From assembly GCF_017115085.1 (NCBI RefSeq), contig NZ_JABXKJ010000228.1, forward strand, positions 1-64,000: 64,000 bases of DNA, read 5' to 3'. The first letter of the stretch is position 1; each line of letters begins with the position of its first letter. The position numbers and the translations under genes are program-made. Positions 42,431 through 52,796 of the stretch are shown here, piece by piece. The stretch is from Nostoc sp. NMS7 (GTDB lineage: Bacteria > Cyanobacteriota > Cyanobacteriia > Cyanobacteriales > Nostocaceae). A model generated the notes under the pieces. The model searched no databases. It was not told the origin of the DNA and saw only the letters and a list, made by a program, of their open reading frames with translations.

Positions 42431-45265
42431 GTGACTGATAACAAACCAACTGATTACGCCGCAATTATCCGTGCCGCCAACCAAACGATTCCAGAACCCC
42501 CTGAATGGCTAAGTGCAGGTAAATATGTTTACTCACCGGAGTATGGAGTTGGGGAGGTAATGGCATTATTGGGCAGACGGTTGATTGTCAAGTTTGTAGA
42601 AGAGGTTAAGCCAACTCAGTTTGTCGATTGGGAAGAAGCGATCGCTTTGGGGTCAATTAAACCAAGTAACGCCAACTTAGTTTCTTCCACAACATTCCTT
42701 GAAGAGAACAACGCCGCAGTCACAACAACTGCGGAGCGCATTCAACAAATCCCCCAGGTAGTATTTCAGTCTGTAGCGCAAGAACTGATTGCAAGCATTA
42801 GGGCGATAGATATCAAAAATACTAACCAAGGGATAATTCACCCCCTACCGGGCGATTTACCACCTGCTTTACGTTTAGCGTTACAGAATAACGGTATCAC
42901 CCAGATTTATTCTCACCAATTAGAAGCTCTAACAAAGTTACGTGCTGGGTTTGACTTGAGTCTCACTACGCCTACAGCAAGCGGAAAGACGCTGTGCTAC
43001 AACCTGGCTATCCTGGAATCGTGTATTAAGGAACCGCAAACAACAGCACTATATATTTTCCCGCTTAAAGCATTAGCTCTTGACCAAATGCGAAAGTTAC
43101 AATCGCTTGTCAAGGCAATGCCCAACAATCGTCTCAAACTCGCACTGATGACGGGAGATACTCCAGCTAATGAGCGACAACGTTTTTTTATCCCCAACCC
43201 CCCAAATATCTTGGCAGTCAGCCCTGACTTATTGCATTACTATCTTTATAATGTGCGCCGTCGGGATGATGGAGAAGGATGGCGACAGTTTTTAAGGCAG
43301 TTGCGCTACTGTGTAATTGATGAAAGCCATACCTATACTGGGGCTTTTGGCGCACACTTTGCTAATCTCATGCGCCGGCTCAGGTTAGCAGTTGATGCAG
43401 TTGGTGGTAATTCCCAAAGACTGCAATTTATTTGTTCTAGTGCCACGATCGGAAATCCTCAAGATATGGCATTGCGATTTAGCGGCAGAACCCATCAACC
43501 CCAAAGATTACACCTGATTGCGGATAGTGGCGCTCCCCATCAAGGGCGTACCTTATTATCTCTTGCTCCAAACAGTGCAGCTAATGTTGAAGCTACTAAA
43601 ATTGTGATTTCCTGGTTGCAGCATAATCTCAGTGGGATTGTCTTTTGTAACTCTCGTGCAGCTGTCAAAGGTTTACTTGGGTTAATCCAACGAGAAACAC
43701 AACGCATTGGATTAGGTTATTTAACCAGCAAGGTAGCAGTTTTCTATAGTTCCTTAACGGGCGATCGCCGTAGCGAGATTATTCAAAAACTCCAAGGTGG
43801 ACAAATTAAGGTAATTATTTCAACTTCTTCCCTAGAAGCAGGAATCGATTTACCTGAACTAGACTGCTGTTTAATTCGGGGGTTTCCAGGTAGCTTGATG
43901 TCATTTTGGCAACGAGTTGGTCGAGCCGGACGCAAACAGCACGGGCTAGTGATTTATCTGCCATTAGGACAAAACCCGATTGATGTATACTACGCTCGAC
44001 ATAACCAAAAGTTACTATCAGGAGAAGTTGAATCTGCCGCATTTAACCCTGACTATCCAACCATTCTAGGTAAACATTTAGAATGTGGTTGCATTGAAAG
44101 TAGTTTAGCTTTAGGAGAACTGAATACTCGTTTTGGAAAAACAGCCGGTGCAGTGGCAGATTCTCTTTTACAACAAAATAAAATTTTCTTAAGTGGTAAT
44201 GGAAAACTTTGGGGAAGAGGTTATCCTCATAAAGAAATTAATATCCGAAGCAGCACTCAAAGGTCAATTTCTCTAATTAACAAACATACGGGCGAAATTC
44301 TAGAAAGTATGTCGCTGCCGTTAGCCCATCGAGAAGTATTTCCCGAAGCAATATATATGGTGCAAGATGAGAGCGGGCAATTAATAGCATACCGTAGCGA
44401 AAGCCTAAATTCCGACAAAGGAGAAGCAATACTAACTTTTGTAGGAAAAGATACAGATTTATTTACTGAAGCGGAGTCAGAATTAGATATTCAACCACTT
44501 TCTACCTTGGCAGAATCTAAAATCATCCCTACTAATATTAAAGATGCTCGGTTACGTTTAACTCTTGTCTGGGGAGAAATTACGAATTCTGTTATTGGTT
44601 ATAGATTGATGAAGCGTACCTACGGAATGACTTGTAAAAACCAACGTTGCGCTAATTATAAAAAATCACTTGAAGGAAAAAGTTGTTCATTGTGTAAGCA
44701 GGCACTGAATGCAGCAGAAGTAACAAAACTTCAAAAAGAAATAGCCTTTTCAGAGCCATACGTTACAAAATACCAAGCGCCTTGCGTAATAGTAGAGTTA
44801 AATGAGCCGTTGCAAAAAGCTCTGCAAATAACTGTCAATAAATACAAACAAGAAATTATGACCAACAATGGAGGTGAGATTCCAGAACTTTATCAATCCT
44901 TGTGGAGTAGCAGTGCTGAAGTGACGGCACTGCATAGTATCCAGCACCAGATAGTTAAAGCTGTGCCTTTGGTAGTTTTATCTTCCAGTTTGGATGTAGA
45001 TGAATTGGCCATACAAAAAGAAAGCAGGAACATTGGTTACTTTTTTGACACCTGTGAAGGTGGAAATGGGGCAGCAGAAGCTATTTTCTCCGACTTCACA
45101 AAATTTGCTGCTGCATCTTATGCTTTAGCAGCCGAATGTGATTGTGAAGCTGGTTGTCCAAGATGCCTACATTCAACGGCTTGCCCACAGCATAATGAAC
45201 CATTGCATAAAGATGTGGGTTTGTTTTTCTTGGATGCAATTAGTTCAGCGAAGCAGAATACTTAA
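42431..45265 (+). CDS. DEAD/DEAH helicase with CarD-like N-terminus and DUF1998-type zinc tail
   Basis: The 944-residue protein starts at GTG 42431. A small barrel-like part ('KYVYSPEYGVGEVMALLGRR') comes first, then a superfamily-2 helicase: Walker A 'TPTASGKT' (180-187), DESH box (297-300), 'SSATIGNP', and 'ISTSSLEAGIDLPELDCCLI' with 'QRVGRAGR'. The C-terminus has a cysteine-rich MZB/DUF1998-like tail ('ECDCEAGCPRCLHSTACPQH'). This resembles YprA/Hrq1-type helicases that also occur in defence islands. It stands directly after the two nuclease-like genes on the same strand and is closed by a terminator. Confidence 0.85.
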   Translation: MTDNKPTDYAAIIRAANQTIPEPPEWLSAGKYVYSPEYGVGEVMALLGRRLIVKFVEEVKPTQFVDWEEAIALGSIKPSNANLVSSTTFLEENNAAVTTTAERIQQIPQVVFQSVAQELIASIRAIDIKNTNQGIIHPLPGDLPPALRLALQNNGITQIYSHQLEALTKLRAGFDLSLTTPTASGKTLCYNLAILESCIKEPQTTALYIFPLKALALDQMRKLQSLVKAMPNNRLKLALMTGDTPANERQRFFIPNPPNILAVSPDLLHYYLYNVRRRDDGEGWRQFLRQLRYCVIDESHTYTGAFGAHFANLMRRLRLAVDAVGGNSQRLQFICSSATIGNPQDMALRFSGRTHQPQRLHLIADSGAPHQGRTLLSLAPNSAANVEATKIVISWLQHNLSGIVFCNSRAAVKGLLGLIQRETQRIGLGYLTSKVAVFYSSLTGDRRSEIIQKLQGGQIKVIISTSSLEAGIDLPELDCCLIRGFPGSLMSFWQRVGRAGRKQHGLVIYLPLGQNPIDVYYARHNQKLLSGEVESAAFNPDYPTILGKHLECGCIESSLALGELNTRFGKTAGAVADSLLQQNKIFLSGNGKLWGRGYPHKEINIRSSTQRSISLINKHTGEILESMSLPLAHREVFPEAIYMVQDESGQLIAYRSESLNSDKGEAILTFVGKDTDLFTEAESELDIQPLSTLAESKIIPTNIKDARLRLTLVWGEITNSVIGYRLMKRTYGMTCKNQRCANYKKSLEGKSCSLCKQALNAAEVTKLQKEIAFSEPYVTKYQAPCVIVELNEPLQKALQITVNKYKQEIMTNNGGEIPELYQSLWSSSAEVTALHSIQHQIVKAVPLVVLSSSLDVDELAIQKESRNIGYFFDTCEGGNGAAEAIFSDFTKFAAASYALAAECDCEAGCPRCLHSTACPQHNEPLHKDVGLFFLDAISSAKQNT

Positions 45266-45386
45266 AACCTATGTTGAAATAAGCACACCAGTAAAGTTAA
45301 AAAAATAACATAGACAAATTGCTGGCACAGGTAAATGATTCACCATTGGCTAAGGTTAAGAATCCAGTTTCTACCGTGCAATATAA

Positions 45387-45418
45387 AACTGCCCTAGACG
45401 AAAGCTAGAGCAGTTTTT
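45387..45418 (+). terminator. intrinsic terminator after the helicase gene
   Basis: AACTGCCCTAG (45387-45397) and CTAGAGCAGTT (45404-45414) form an 11-bp stem with one mismatch around a six-base loop, followed by a run of T. It closes the plus-strand defence block about 120 bp after the helicase stop codon. Confidence 0.75.
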
Positions 45419-45512
45419 GATAGAAGTAAATTATATAGAGAACAATTAATGTTGTCCCCAGTTTATCCATAGTAAATACTGTTATATAATACTCTTCACC
45501 TCAAGTTGCCTA

Positions 45513-45593
45513 CTTTACGCAAAAAACGAATAATCTTGAAGTTGGCATTACAAAGGATAGAGGTCAGCATTAGCTAGGGTATTACAAACGGCA
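45513..45593. repeat. 81-bp dispersed repeat, copy 1
   Basis: Matches 63522-63602 with the same length and about nine differences, starting CTTTACGCAAAAAACGAATA. The copies are in the same orientation, 18 kb apart. Neither lies in a recognisable gene; it is probably a small dispersed cyanobacterial repeat. Confidence 0.6.
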
Positions 45594-45718
45594 ACTGTGA
45601 TTTTGAACAGATGCCAAGGCTGCAAGATTTATGAACTTGAAGTTAGGGGTGGGAATTGATTAAAAGGACGAGTGATATCCCCGTCCCGTAACAAAATCAG
45701 TTAATTATCTCAATGTCA

Positions 45719-46777
45719 TCAACGCTTGTGATAATTTCGCATGGCTTTATGGATTTTCTTGGAGCATTCTTTCTCATCTAATTGCGCCCGTTGGTCTTGT
45801 TTGCGAACAAGATAGTTAAGTTCTTTTTGCAATTTCTGGTAGCTGAGAAATCTGAAAAAATCAAGTTCTCCCTCAAGTAATGCTTGTTGCACTGCACAGC
45901 CAGGTTCGTTGTTGTGTTGGCAATTACGAAAACGGCATTCTGTGGCTAAGGTTTTAATGTCTGCAAAGGTTTCTTGTAAGCTTTCACCACCTGCCCAAAT
46001 TTGAATTTCTCGCATTCCTGGAGTGTCAATGATTAAGCCGCCTGTTGGTAGTAATATCAATTCTCGATTTGTAGTCGTATGACGACCTTGATCATCACCT
46101 CGACGCACTGGTTGCACAGCTTGTACTGATGCACCTTTTAGTTGGTTGGTGATAGTAGATTTACCCACACCAGAAGACCCCAACAAAGCAACTGTTTGTC
46201 CTGGCTGGAGGTATGATTTCAAGACATCCAGCCCTTGCTCAGTGCTGGCACTCAATACTAAAATTGGTACTCCTTGGGCAACAGCTTCAACTTTTGAGAC
46301 ATTATCTTCTAAAGAATTGCACAGGTCGGCTTTATTTAAAACGATGACTGGATTTGCACCACTATTGTTTGCCAAAATCAGATAGCGTTCAATTCTTCTG
46401 AGATTAAAGTCGCCATCAAGTCCACAAACCAAGAACACGGTGTCAATGTTAGCTGCAACAATTTGTTCTTCGGTTTTACTACCAGCGATTTTTCGTGAAA
46501 ACTTGCTTTTTCTCGGCAAAATTCCATGAATGTTAGTGTGTCCTTCTTCTGGCACCTGAATGATAACCCAGTCCCCAACAGCAGGAAAGTCTTGCCCAAG
46601 AATTGCTTGATGTCGCAGTTTCCCTGTAACTTCTGCTGTTAGTTCCCCCTGTTGACCATAAACGATGTAAGTATTTCTGTGTTCAATAGCAACCCTAGCA
46701 ACGCTAAAACCTTGTTGGCTATAGGGTGTAAAACTGCGAGTAAAAAAGTCACTCCAGCCTAAAAAATTCAAATTCAT
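45719..46777 (-). CDS. rsgA: RsgA, ribosome small-subunit-dependent GTPase
   Basis: The protein is the circularly permuted GTPase RsgA that helps late 30S assembly: an N-terminal OB-like domain, G4 'VLNKADLC', G1 '[16 protein letters not shown]', G3 '[11 protein letters not shown]', and the C-terminal zinc site '[14 protein letters not shown]'. ATG 46777 (351 residues) is chosen because GAGGAAACATCA precedes it; an upstream ATG at 46816 has no such site. The gene is complete. It is normally chromosomal, though extra copies occur. Confidence 0.92.
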   Translation of the reverse strand: MNLNFLGWSDFFTRSFTPYSQQGFSVARVAIEHRNTYIVYGQQGELTAEVTGKLRHQAILGQDFPAVGDWVIIQVPEEGHTNIHGILPRKSKFSRKIAGSKTEEQIVAANIDTVFLVCGLDGDFNLRRIERYLILANNSGANPVIVLNKADLCNSLEDNVSKVEAVAQGVPILVLSASTEQGLDVLKSYLQPGQTVALLGSSGVGKSTITNQLKGASVQAVQPVRRGDDQGRHTTTNRELILLPTGGLIIDTPGMREIQIWAGGESLQETFADIKTLATECRFRNCQHNNEPGCAVQQALLEGELDFFRFLSYQKLQKELNYLVRKQDQRAQLDEKECSKKIHKAMRNYHKR

Positions 46778-46816
46778 TGATGTTTCCTCGATGTGTGCTG
46801 CTTTTCTCACAGACAA

Positions 46817-47610
46817 GGCGCACAGAGGCAGACACTTTTGTAGATGAATTTCTTAGTGTCTGTAAATTCGAGTATCATTCCTGTAAACGGAGGATTTAAC
46901 GAAAATCTCTGCGCCTTGAGTTGGTTGAGTTTTTGAAGGGAACCCGGACAGCTAGTAATTGAGTCATCATTCTTCCTACCTTATGTATTACAAAAATAAT
47001 CTACATTACTACATTATCTCATTTTGGCAGAACTGGCATCAAATACTGTGATGGCTTGATAGTACCTCAGTAGATTGCTTACTAGGCAATATATTTTTTG
47101 AGCAAGTCATCATTGCTCAAATGGTGGGCATCAAGAAGATTAGTGGACAGAATAGACTGCCCGGCTCGTTATTTTTGAGTGGGGCATCCGCGACTTTGAG
47201 CAAATGGCTTGACGGCTTACAGGATATGGTTGTTGGAGATGGAGAAAGTAGCGTAGGCGCAGCCCGTCGTAGACATCGCTAGACGGAGCGTAGTCATCGC
47301 CTCCTCAATTGATTCTCACGAGTGATTACCAAAAGTGCTGCTGATGTGGGCTATTGGAGTGATGAGTGGGGTGTTGGTGGGAAATCTGGCGCGAAGATTC
47401 GGTTGGGTAGTTTTTGTGTTAGAAAAACTACTGGCTTTGACATTTTTGTAAGGCGGGTTTTTGGGAGTTGCGATCGCTAGGGGGATTAATTTATGGCACT
47501 GTTGGATGGAACGATTGCACAATTCAACTGCCGAATTGCGTGATTTTGGACAATATCAGTTATATTCTTAACCCAAAGCGAAAAACAGTTACAAAAAAGA
47601 TAGATATGAC
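46817..47610. other. 794-bp spacer with coding-like scraps
   Basis: No intact gene. A 53-codon plus-strand frame (47121-47282; 'KISGQNRLPGSLFLSGASA') and a 39-codon hydrophobic frame (47335-47451; 'MWAIGVMSGVLVGNLARRF') look like decayed coding sequence but match nothing I know. The 'GCGTAGGCGCAGCCCGTCGT' stretch at 47252 is a common dispersed cyanobacterial repeat. CAAGGCGCACAGAG near 46814 and CTCTGCGCCTTG near 46908 form an inverted repeat upstream of rsgA. Confidence 0.45.
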
Positions 47611-47800
47611 ATGAGTAGCAAAACATCCAAGGTCGGGGTCATTGGTGCGGGGAATGTGAGTGCAGACGTAGCAAATGCTTTAGTGCTACTCCGTAAATGT
47701 GTAAGAGTCGTCCTTTTTGACCGAACATTATCAAAAGCTGAGGGACAAGCATGGGATATTGAAGACAGCATTCCCTTACTTCAAGAAACTAATACCTTCA
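47611..47800 (+). pseudogene. truncated malate/lactate dehydrogenase gene
   Basis: ATG 47611 begins a convincing dehydrogenase Rossmann start: 'SKVGVIGAGNVSADVANALV' then 'VRVVLFDRTLSKAEGQAWDI' and 'EDSIPLLQE'. The similarity ends after about 60 codons, and the convergent hydrolase gene follows, so about 250 residues including the catalytic histidine are missing. The glycine motif and NAD-binding aspartate are intact. Confidence 0.75.
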
Positions 47801-47817
47801 AAGTCCCCTTAAATCAC

Positions 47818-48714
47818 TTAGAAATTACACTTATTCAGAAATTGCAAAATATGTTGAGATGTAATTTGTGGCTGTTCAATTTGAGGGGTATGACCACAAT
47901 TTTTCAGTTTTATTAATTGAGAATTGGCAATGGAGCGCTGAAATTTTTCTGTATCTTCAAGTGGGAGCATATCATCAGCTTCTCCCCATAAAATCAGTGT
48001 TGGTTTTTCAACTTTGGCAATTCTATCTGCCAAGTTGCTATAACCTCCAGTTTTGACATAATCAATCATAGCATCATGCCAAAGCGGCATTTCTTGATGT
48101 AGCATGGCGCACTGAATTGCCAAAAGTATTTTGGTATCTAAATTAGGTAACTTACTACATAAATTTAATGCCCAAATGTGGCGTTGACGTAGATATTCTA
48201 CAGCCAAAAAGTCAAAAGGCGGAAACAAGTATTTGGTAAAAACGGGAGAATTAGTGTAACCTAAACTATTAATCAATATTACTGATTTTACAACTTGAGG
48301 GTAAGTGAGAGTAAAATCAATAGCAGTTGCACCTCCCATTGATGCACCTACTAGTATTATCGGCCTGTTGATTAAAGTTTTCCAAAAATCGTAAAGGTGA
48401 ATTTGGATTGTAGTTGGGCTGTAATTTATTTCTTTTTGCCTTTGTGTAAAGCCAAAACCTAACAAATCTACTGCCCATGTTTCATTTTGAGTAGCAAGTA
48501 ATGGCAACAGAAGACGGAACTCTAGAATGGAACTGTCGAAGCCGTGTAGTAGCAGAATTGGTGTTACCCCACTACCTTTTTTCATATAAGTTGTGAGGAT
48601 TGGGTGTTGGCTCAGGGAGGTTGCAAGGGAAATTCTTTCAATACTTTGGACGAAAGCGATCGTCTCTGGGTCTTTAAGTTGATTAACTTGTGATGGCAGA
48701 AAAGTAGTAAACAT
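47818..48714 (-). CDS. alpha/beta hydrolase
   Basis: The 298-residue protein has the full alpha/beta-hydrolase triad: nucleophile serine in 'VGASMGGATA' (about residue 127), aspartate in 'WGEADDMLPL' (about 246) and histidine in 'NCGHTPQIEQP' (about 275), with the oxyanion region 'LLLHGFDSSILEF'. The substrate cannot be told. No signal peptide is visible. Its 3' end is convergent with the dead dehydrogenase. Confidence 0.88.
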   Translation of the reverse strand: MFTTFLPSQVNQLKDPETIAFVQSIERISLATSLSQHPILTTYMKKGSGVTPILLLHGFDSSILEFRLLLPLLATQNETWAVDLLGFGFTQRQKEINYSPTTIQIHLYDFWKTLINRPIILVGASMGGATAIDFTLTYPQVVKSVILINSLGYTNSPVFTKYLFPPFDFLAVEYLRQRHIWALNLCSKLPNLDTKILLAIQCAMLHQEMPLWHDAMIDYVKTGGYSNLADRIAKVEKPTLILWGEADDMLPLEDTEKFQRSIANSQLIKLKNCGHTPQIEQPQITSQHILQFLNKCNF

Positions 48715-48802
48715 TAGAGCAATCTAATAAGGCGTTTTGAAAGCGATAGATTATTTAACTGCAAGAAGAAATTACACATTAATTTCTTCTTGCTTGTCAG
48801 CT

Positions 48803-50353
48803 TTACTCCTGCGAGTCAGTAACCTTTTGTTGATATTCTTTGTACTCTCTGTCTTTATGCTGCCAGTATTTTTCAACTGTTACTTTAGCAGCGATCGCAT
48901 TGTTGTATTCATCTCCACCTTGGCTTAATAATCGCTGTTTGGTTAGCTTTCGTAAGTCAGAAACAACTTTGCCATTAACTTTACGCGTCTTTGACCAATC
49001 TAAAATTGGTTGTGGATAATAACTATTGTTAATGTATTTCCCCTGTTCAATTTCTGGTAAACTATAGCCCCGCAGTTCCGGTATCCAGTGGTAAATAAAG
49101 TCTCCTTGAGGGTCTTTTTCGGCAATATTCTTCGACGGATTATATATGCGGAAAGTATCGCTGAGGGGATTAGTTGCACCAGCCTGCATCTGCCACTGCC
49201 AATTATCAATTGCTAAATCTCCATCTACTAAATAGTTCATGTAGTGTTTAGCGCCGTGATGCCAGGAAATACCACAGTTGATAGTTAAAAACGTGGCACA
49301 CATTGCCCTCATCCGAAAGTTCATCCAGCCGATCGTTTGAAGTTGCCGCATACTTGCGTCAACTAAAGGGAAACCTGTCATTCCTTCAAGCCAAGCCTGG
49401 AATAATTCTTGTTTTGCAGGTGATAATTCTGATGGTGTATACAAACTATCAAATTCCGGGTAACGGTTAGTATAAGCAATTTCTGGATGAAAATAGAGTC
49501 TTTGAGTGAAACTATCATGCCAGCGTAAACGGTCTCGAAATGCTTTGAGGGAGAATTCTGCCTTGGGTTGAGTTTTTAATTCTTCTGCTAAGGCTTTAGT
49601 GCTTTGGTAAACAGTGCGAGTTGAAATAGTCCCAAAAGTCAGGTGTGGTGATAAATGAGATGTAGCACCAAGCTGTGAGAGCATTGGGCGAGAAAGTTTC
49701 CAATGGTATCCGTAATATCTTTTTTTGAGAAATGAGTCTAGTTTAGCTTGTGCTTGTGTTTCGCCCCCTGGAAAGTAAACTTTCTCTACTGCCCAAAAGC
49801 GATGGTATTTTTGTTTGAGTTCTAAAAATGTTAACTCTGGTAGATTAAGTGTAATTTGAGGCGTATTAATAGTTGCTGGCGCTTGATATTGGGATTGTCT
49901 TTGATAGGTATAATATTCGTTAAACCACTGGTCACGTTGCTCTGCTGATTGCAGAAAGTTGTTTAGTCCAATGTAGTAGTCGAGGTTCAGCTGCTTATAA
50001 AAATCAACTATAGTTTTATCCCGGCTGATACCATACTCTACTTGCACATCACGGTTAAAGAAAAGTTTAGGTTTATACCCTTGCTCAGTTAACTGCTTAG
50101 TCAACTCTTGCACAATGTTTGTAGAATTACCTTCAAATAAGTACAGCCGACTACCTAACTTTTGAAGATTAAAATTGAGGTTTTCCAAAGACTCAAATAA
50201 GAACCGAACTCTCTTCTTTCCCACATCAGCCCAGGTATAAAACCAAGGGTCAATGATAAAGAATGGCAAAACTCCTGCACCGTCAGCAGTTGCTATTGTG
50301 ACAATTTCGTTATCAGTTAATCGTAAATCTCGACGGAACCATAGAAGGTGCAT
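48803..50353 (-). CDS. photolyase/cryptochrome-family flavoprotein
   Basis: The 516-residue protein has the N-terminal antenna domain ('LLWFRRDLRLTDNEIV') and the FAD-binding domain of photolyases: 'TGFPLVDASMRQLQTIGWMNFRMR', here given in part as 'GFPLVDASMRQLQTIGWM', 'DNWQWQMQAGAT' and 'RIYNPSKNIAEKDPQGDFI'. It is full length for a light-driven DNA-repair enzyme or a photoreceptor cryptochrome. The 'WQWQMQAG' rather than 'WQWVAGTG' region places it among cyanobacterial FAD-binding photolyase-like proteins of uncertain specificity. Confidence 0.88.
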   Translation of the reverse strand: MHLLWFRRDLRLTDNEIVTIATADGAGVLPFFIIDPWFYTWADVGKKRVRFLFESLENLNFNLQKLGSRLYLFEGNSTNIVQELTKQLTEQGYKPKLFFNRDVQVEYGISRDKTIVDFYKQLNLDYYIGLNNFLQSAEQRDQWFNEYYTYQRQSQYQAPATINTPQITLNLPELTFLELKQKYHRFWAVEKVYFPGGETQAQAKLDSFLKKRYYGYHWKLSRPMLSQLGATSHLSPHLTFGTISTRTVYQSTKALAEELKTQPKAEFSLKAFRDRLRWHDSFTQRLYFHPEIAYTNRYPEFDSLYTPSELSPAKQELFQAWLEGMTGFPLVDASMRQLQTIGWMNFRMRAMCATFLTINCGISWHHGAKHYMNYLVDGDLAIDNWQWQMQAGATNPLSDTFRIYNPSKNIAEKDPQGDFIYHWIPELRGYSLPEIEQGKYINNSYYPQPILDWSKTRKVNGKVVSDLRKLTKQRLLSQGGDEYNNAIAAKVTVEKYWQHKDREYKEYQQKVTDSQE

Positions 50354-50829
50354 AGTTTAATCTACCATCACTACAATACATTTGTACCAATATTTTCTTT
50401 TGCTGTCGAAGTTGAGTGTCCATAGCCATTTGTAATTTATCCTCACTTATTGAGGAACTGGGTGCGTACAAGCCGCAGCGAAAGCGGATCAATTTGGCTT
50501 GCGTCATAGTAGTTTGGTGTCATGTCAAACAGTGTCACCTGAAGAGGTGGTTTACTCTCTCTCTCCTTCTGCTAATAATCCAAAATCTGAAATTTCCAAT
50601 CCACCAAAGCATCCCGGCTCATCACCAGTATTTCTGCTCTAGGTGCGCGGATGGGGGTCACATCTGAGAATAGGTTTAGCTGATGAAGGTTCCACGGATA
50701 TTATGGAAAGTGTGCCGACTAGCTCTGTATTGATTAGGAATTGACATAGCGAGTGAAGTATTTAAATTATATTCCGGATCAGGCTGATTCAAGTGAGTTT
50801 ATGTATAAAAAAGAGAACTACATTCCCAG
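50354..50829. other. 476-bp spacer with a short coding-like scrap
   Basis: On the minus strand, about 50575-50660, a frame reads 'DVTPIRAPRAEILVMSRDAL' and 'VDWKFQILDY' before a stop; this looks like the C-terminus of some protein but I cannot name it and it has no start. The plus-strand bases before 50830 are the likely promoter of the DUF1392 gene. Confidence 0.4.
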
Positions 50830-51282
50830 ATGAGTAACCAAATTACCGCCTTAGAATCCTGTTGGCATATTTCTCCTGAGTGGGATCAGACCATGCCTCC
50901 CCTAGCAGTGAAAATGTTAGAAAAAGTTTTGTTGTCAATCTCAGACTTGTCAGGCTACTGCTGTGGAGTTCAGTGGGAAAGACACGAATGGATTTATGCA
51001 ATTGTTTGCCAGAGTGAAACTCTCTACTTAGCTGAACAAGAATTTCATAGAACAAATCTACTAGAAAAGTCCACTGTTTCTACTCCAGCTTTTAAATTGG
51101 GGGATATAGTTGAGGTTGATTTCGGTGAACAGCCGACACGCCGTATTATTCAAGGAATTTTTAGCCTCAAAGATAATTGGCTTTATGGGGTAGAGTGGCG
51201 CTCCCCAATTTTAGAAGAAGTGTTTGCCCAAAGTAGAATAATATGGCTTGCTGATGTTGATTTAGTCAATGTGGGTGTATGA
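50830..51282 (+). CDS. DUF1392-like protein
   Basis: The 150-residue protein resembles the cyanobacteria-specific DUF1392 family: 'ALESCWHISPEWDQTMPPLA', 'GYCCGVQWERHEWIYAIVC' and the SH3-like C-terminal 'FKLGDIVEVDFGEQPTRRII'. Members are about this length and are abundant on Nostoc plasmids and chromosomes; their function is unknown. It is complete. Confidence 0.7.
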   Translation: MSNQITALESCWHISPEWDQTMPPLAVKMLEKVLLSISDLSGYCCGVQWERHEWIYAIVCQSETLYLAEQEFHRTNLLEKSTVSTPAFKLGDIVEVDFGEQPTRRIIQGIFSLKDNWLYGVEWRSPILEEVFAQSRIIWLADVDLVNVGV

Positions 51283-51528
51283 TTATCGTTACTTGGAACT
51301 AATGAGCAATGCCACAGTGTATTAGCAACTTGGGTTATTGGTCTAACATTAAACTTATTGAACTTTTTGAATAACACTCCGGTGGATAGAAGAGACAATT
51401 AACAGAGTATGCAACATTAAAAAAAGAAATTTATCAAGAAAAGACAAAATCTGTAGACTAGCCGTTCAAAACTTGAAAGACAATTGATTCAATTTGGGTG
51501 ATGGTATGCAGCAAGATAATGACAACCT

Positions 51529-52788
51529 ATGAGCAAACGAGTAATTATAGTTGGGGCTGGGTTGGCAGGACTTACAGCTGCTTATGAACTGGTTCGTGCT
51601 GGGTTTGATGTGCAAGTGTTTGAAGCCCGCGAACGAGTTGGAGGGCGAGTCCAAACAGTCTTTTTTGGAGCAGAACAGCATGGCGAATTGGGTGCAGAGT
51701 TTGTCGATGATAACCATACAGCATTGATATCTTATGCCAGTCAATTCAACCTCATACTTGAGCCTGCCTTTAAGTATCCAGATGACCTGTGCTATTACAT
51801 TGATGGTAATTTCTTTACTCAAAAAACGCTCTTGTCTCAACAGCAAGATTCTTTAAATGATGTATATCAGAAGTTAGACCAATTATTAGAACAGCTTGCC
51901 GATCCTGCCCAAACATTAGCCCAGTGGCTGGCTGCACAACATTCCATTGATCCCTTTGCCTGCAAAGTTGTTCGTCAGCAATCCTATGGAATGTATGCTG
52001 CCGATCCGGAGGCGATTGGAGTTGGCTTTTTTGCTTACAGTGGAACTTCGGGCGATCGCAATTTGCGAATTCGAGGTGGCAGTAGTCAACTTGCAATATC
52101 ATTTGCTCACTTTTTGGGCGAGCGCATCCATCTTAATACCCCAGTTGTGCGGATTGGGCAGCAAGAACAAACTGTTGTCGTGACTTTAAAAACGGTTCAG
52201 GGAAAGGTTGAAGTATTTGCCGACTGGATTGTTGTCACAATTCCCTGGAGTGTTTTGCGCCATTTGTCTATTGAAGTTTCGCTTACAGAGGCACAACGAG
52301 AGGCGATTGCTCACTTGCCCTATGGGATATCGGTTAAGACTTTACTTCAGTACTCCAACCGTTTCTGGCAGCAATCCAGTTGGGGGTTAGTCGTGGGAGA
52401 AACACCTTATCAAACGGTCTGGGAATCTACCGTAACTCAGACAGGTGAAGCGGGAATTCTTGGTTGTACAAGCAGTGGGACACCTAGCCGAAATGTTGCT
52501 GGACACTCCGTTGAGTTAGCACAACAAACAGTATCCACGCTTAAGCCAAATGCTCCCAAAGCACTTGCAACTGCAACTCATGACTGGAGTGCTGATCCTT
52601 GGTCACAGGGATCTTACTGCTATTTCGTTCCTAGAGACTTGAAAAGCTGGCGCTCTGACTTACCTTACTCTGCCGGAGGAGTCATTTTTACAGGAGAACA
52701 TACCGCTCCCGTTGAATATTGTGGCTATATGGAGGGAGCAATTCGCAGTGGACAACGAGCAGCAAAGCAAATTTTGGTTAAGAACTGA
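51529..52788 (+). CDS. flavin monoamine oxidase-like FAD oxidoreductase
   Basis: The 419-residue protein has the N-terminal FAD-binding '[20 protein letters not shown]', '[13 protein letters not shown]', and C-terminal '[20 protein letters not shown]' typical of the amine-oxidase family, followed by '[13 protein letters not shown]'. These flavoenzymes oxidise amines or desaturate terpenoids. There is no signal peptide. No partner gene indicates the substrate. Confidence 0.88.
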   Translation: MSKRVIIVGAGLAGLTAAYELVRAGFDVQVFEARERVGGRVQTVFFGAEQHGELGAEFVDDNHTALISYASQFNLILEPAFKYPDDLCYYIDGNFFTQKTLLSQQQDSLNDVYQKLDQLLEQLADPAQTLAQWLAAQHSIDPFACKVVRQQSYGMYAADPEAIGVGFFAYSGTSGDRNLRIRGGSSQLAISFAHFLGERIHLNTPVVRIGQQEQTVVVTLKTVQGKVEVFADWIVVTIPWSVLRHLSIEVSLTEAQREAIAHLPYGISVKTLLQYSNRFWQQSSWGLVVGETPYQTVWESTVTQTGEAGILGCTSSGTPSRNVAGHSVELAQQTVSTLKPNAPKALATATHDWSADPWSQGSYCYFVPRDLKSWRSDLPYSAGGVIFTGEHTAPVEYCGYMEGAIRSGQRAAKQILVKN

Positions 52789-52796
52789 TCCTCTTG

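Noticed and set aside
26000-45000. Many 60-140 codon frames opposite or inside the DISARM genes
   Set aside because: They are composition shadows of long intact genes, without motifs or ribosome sites.
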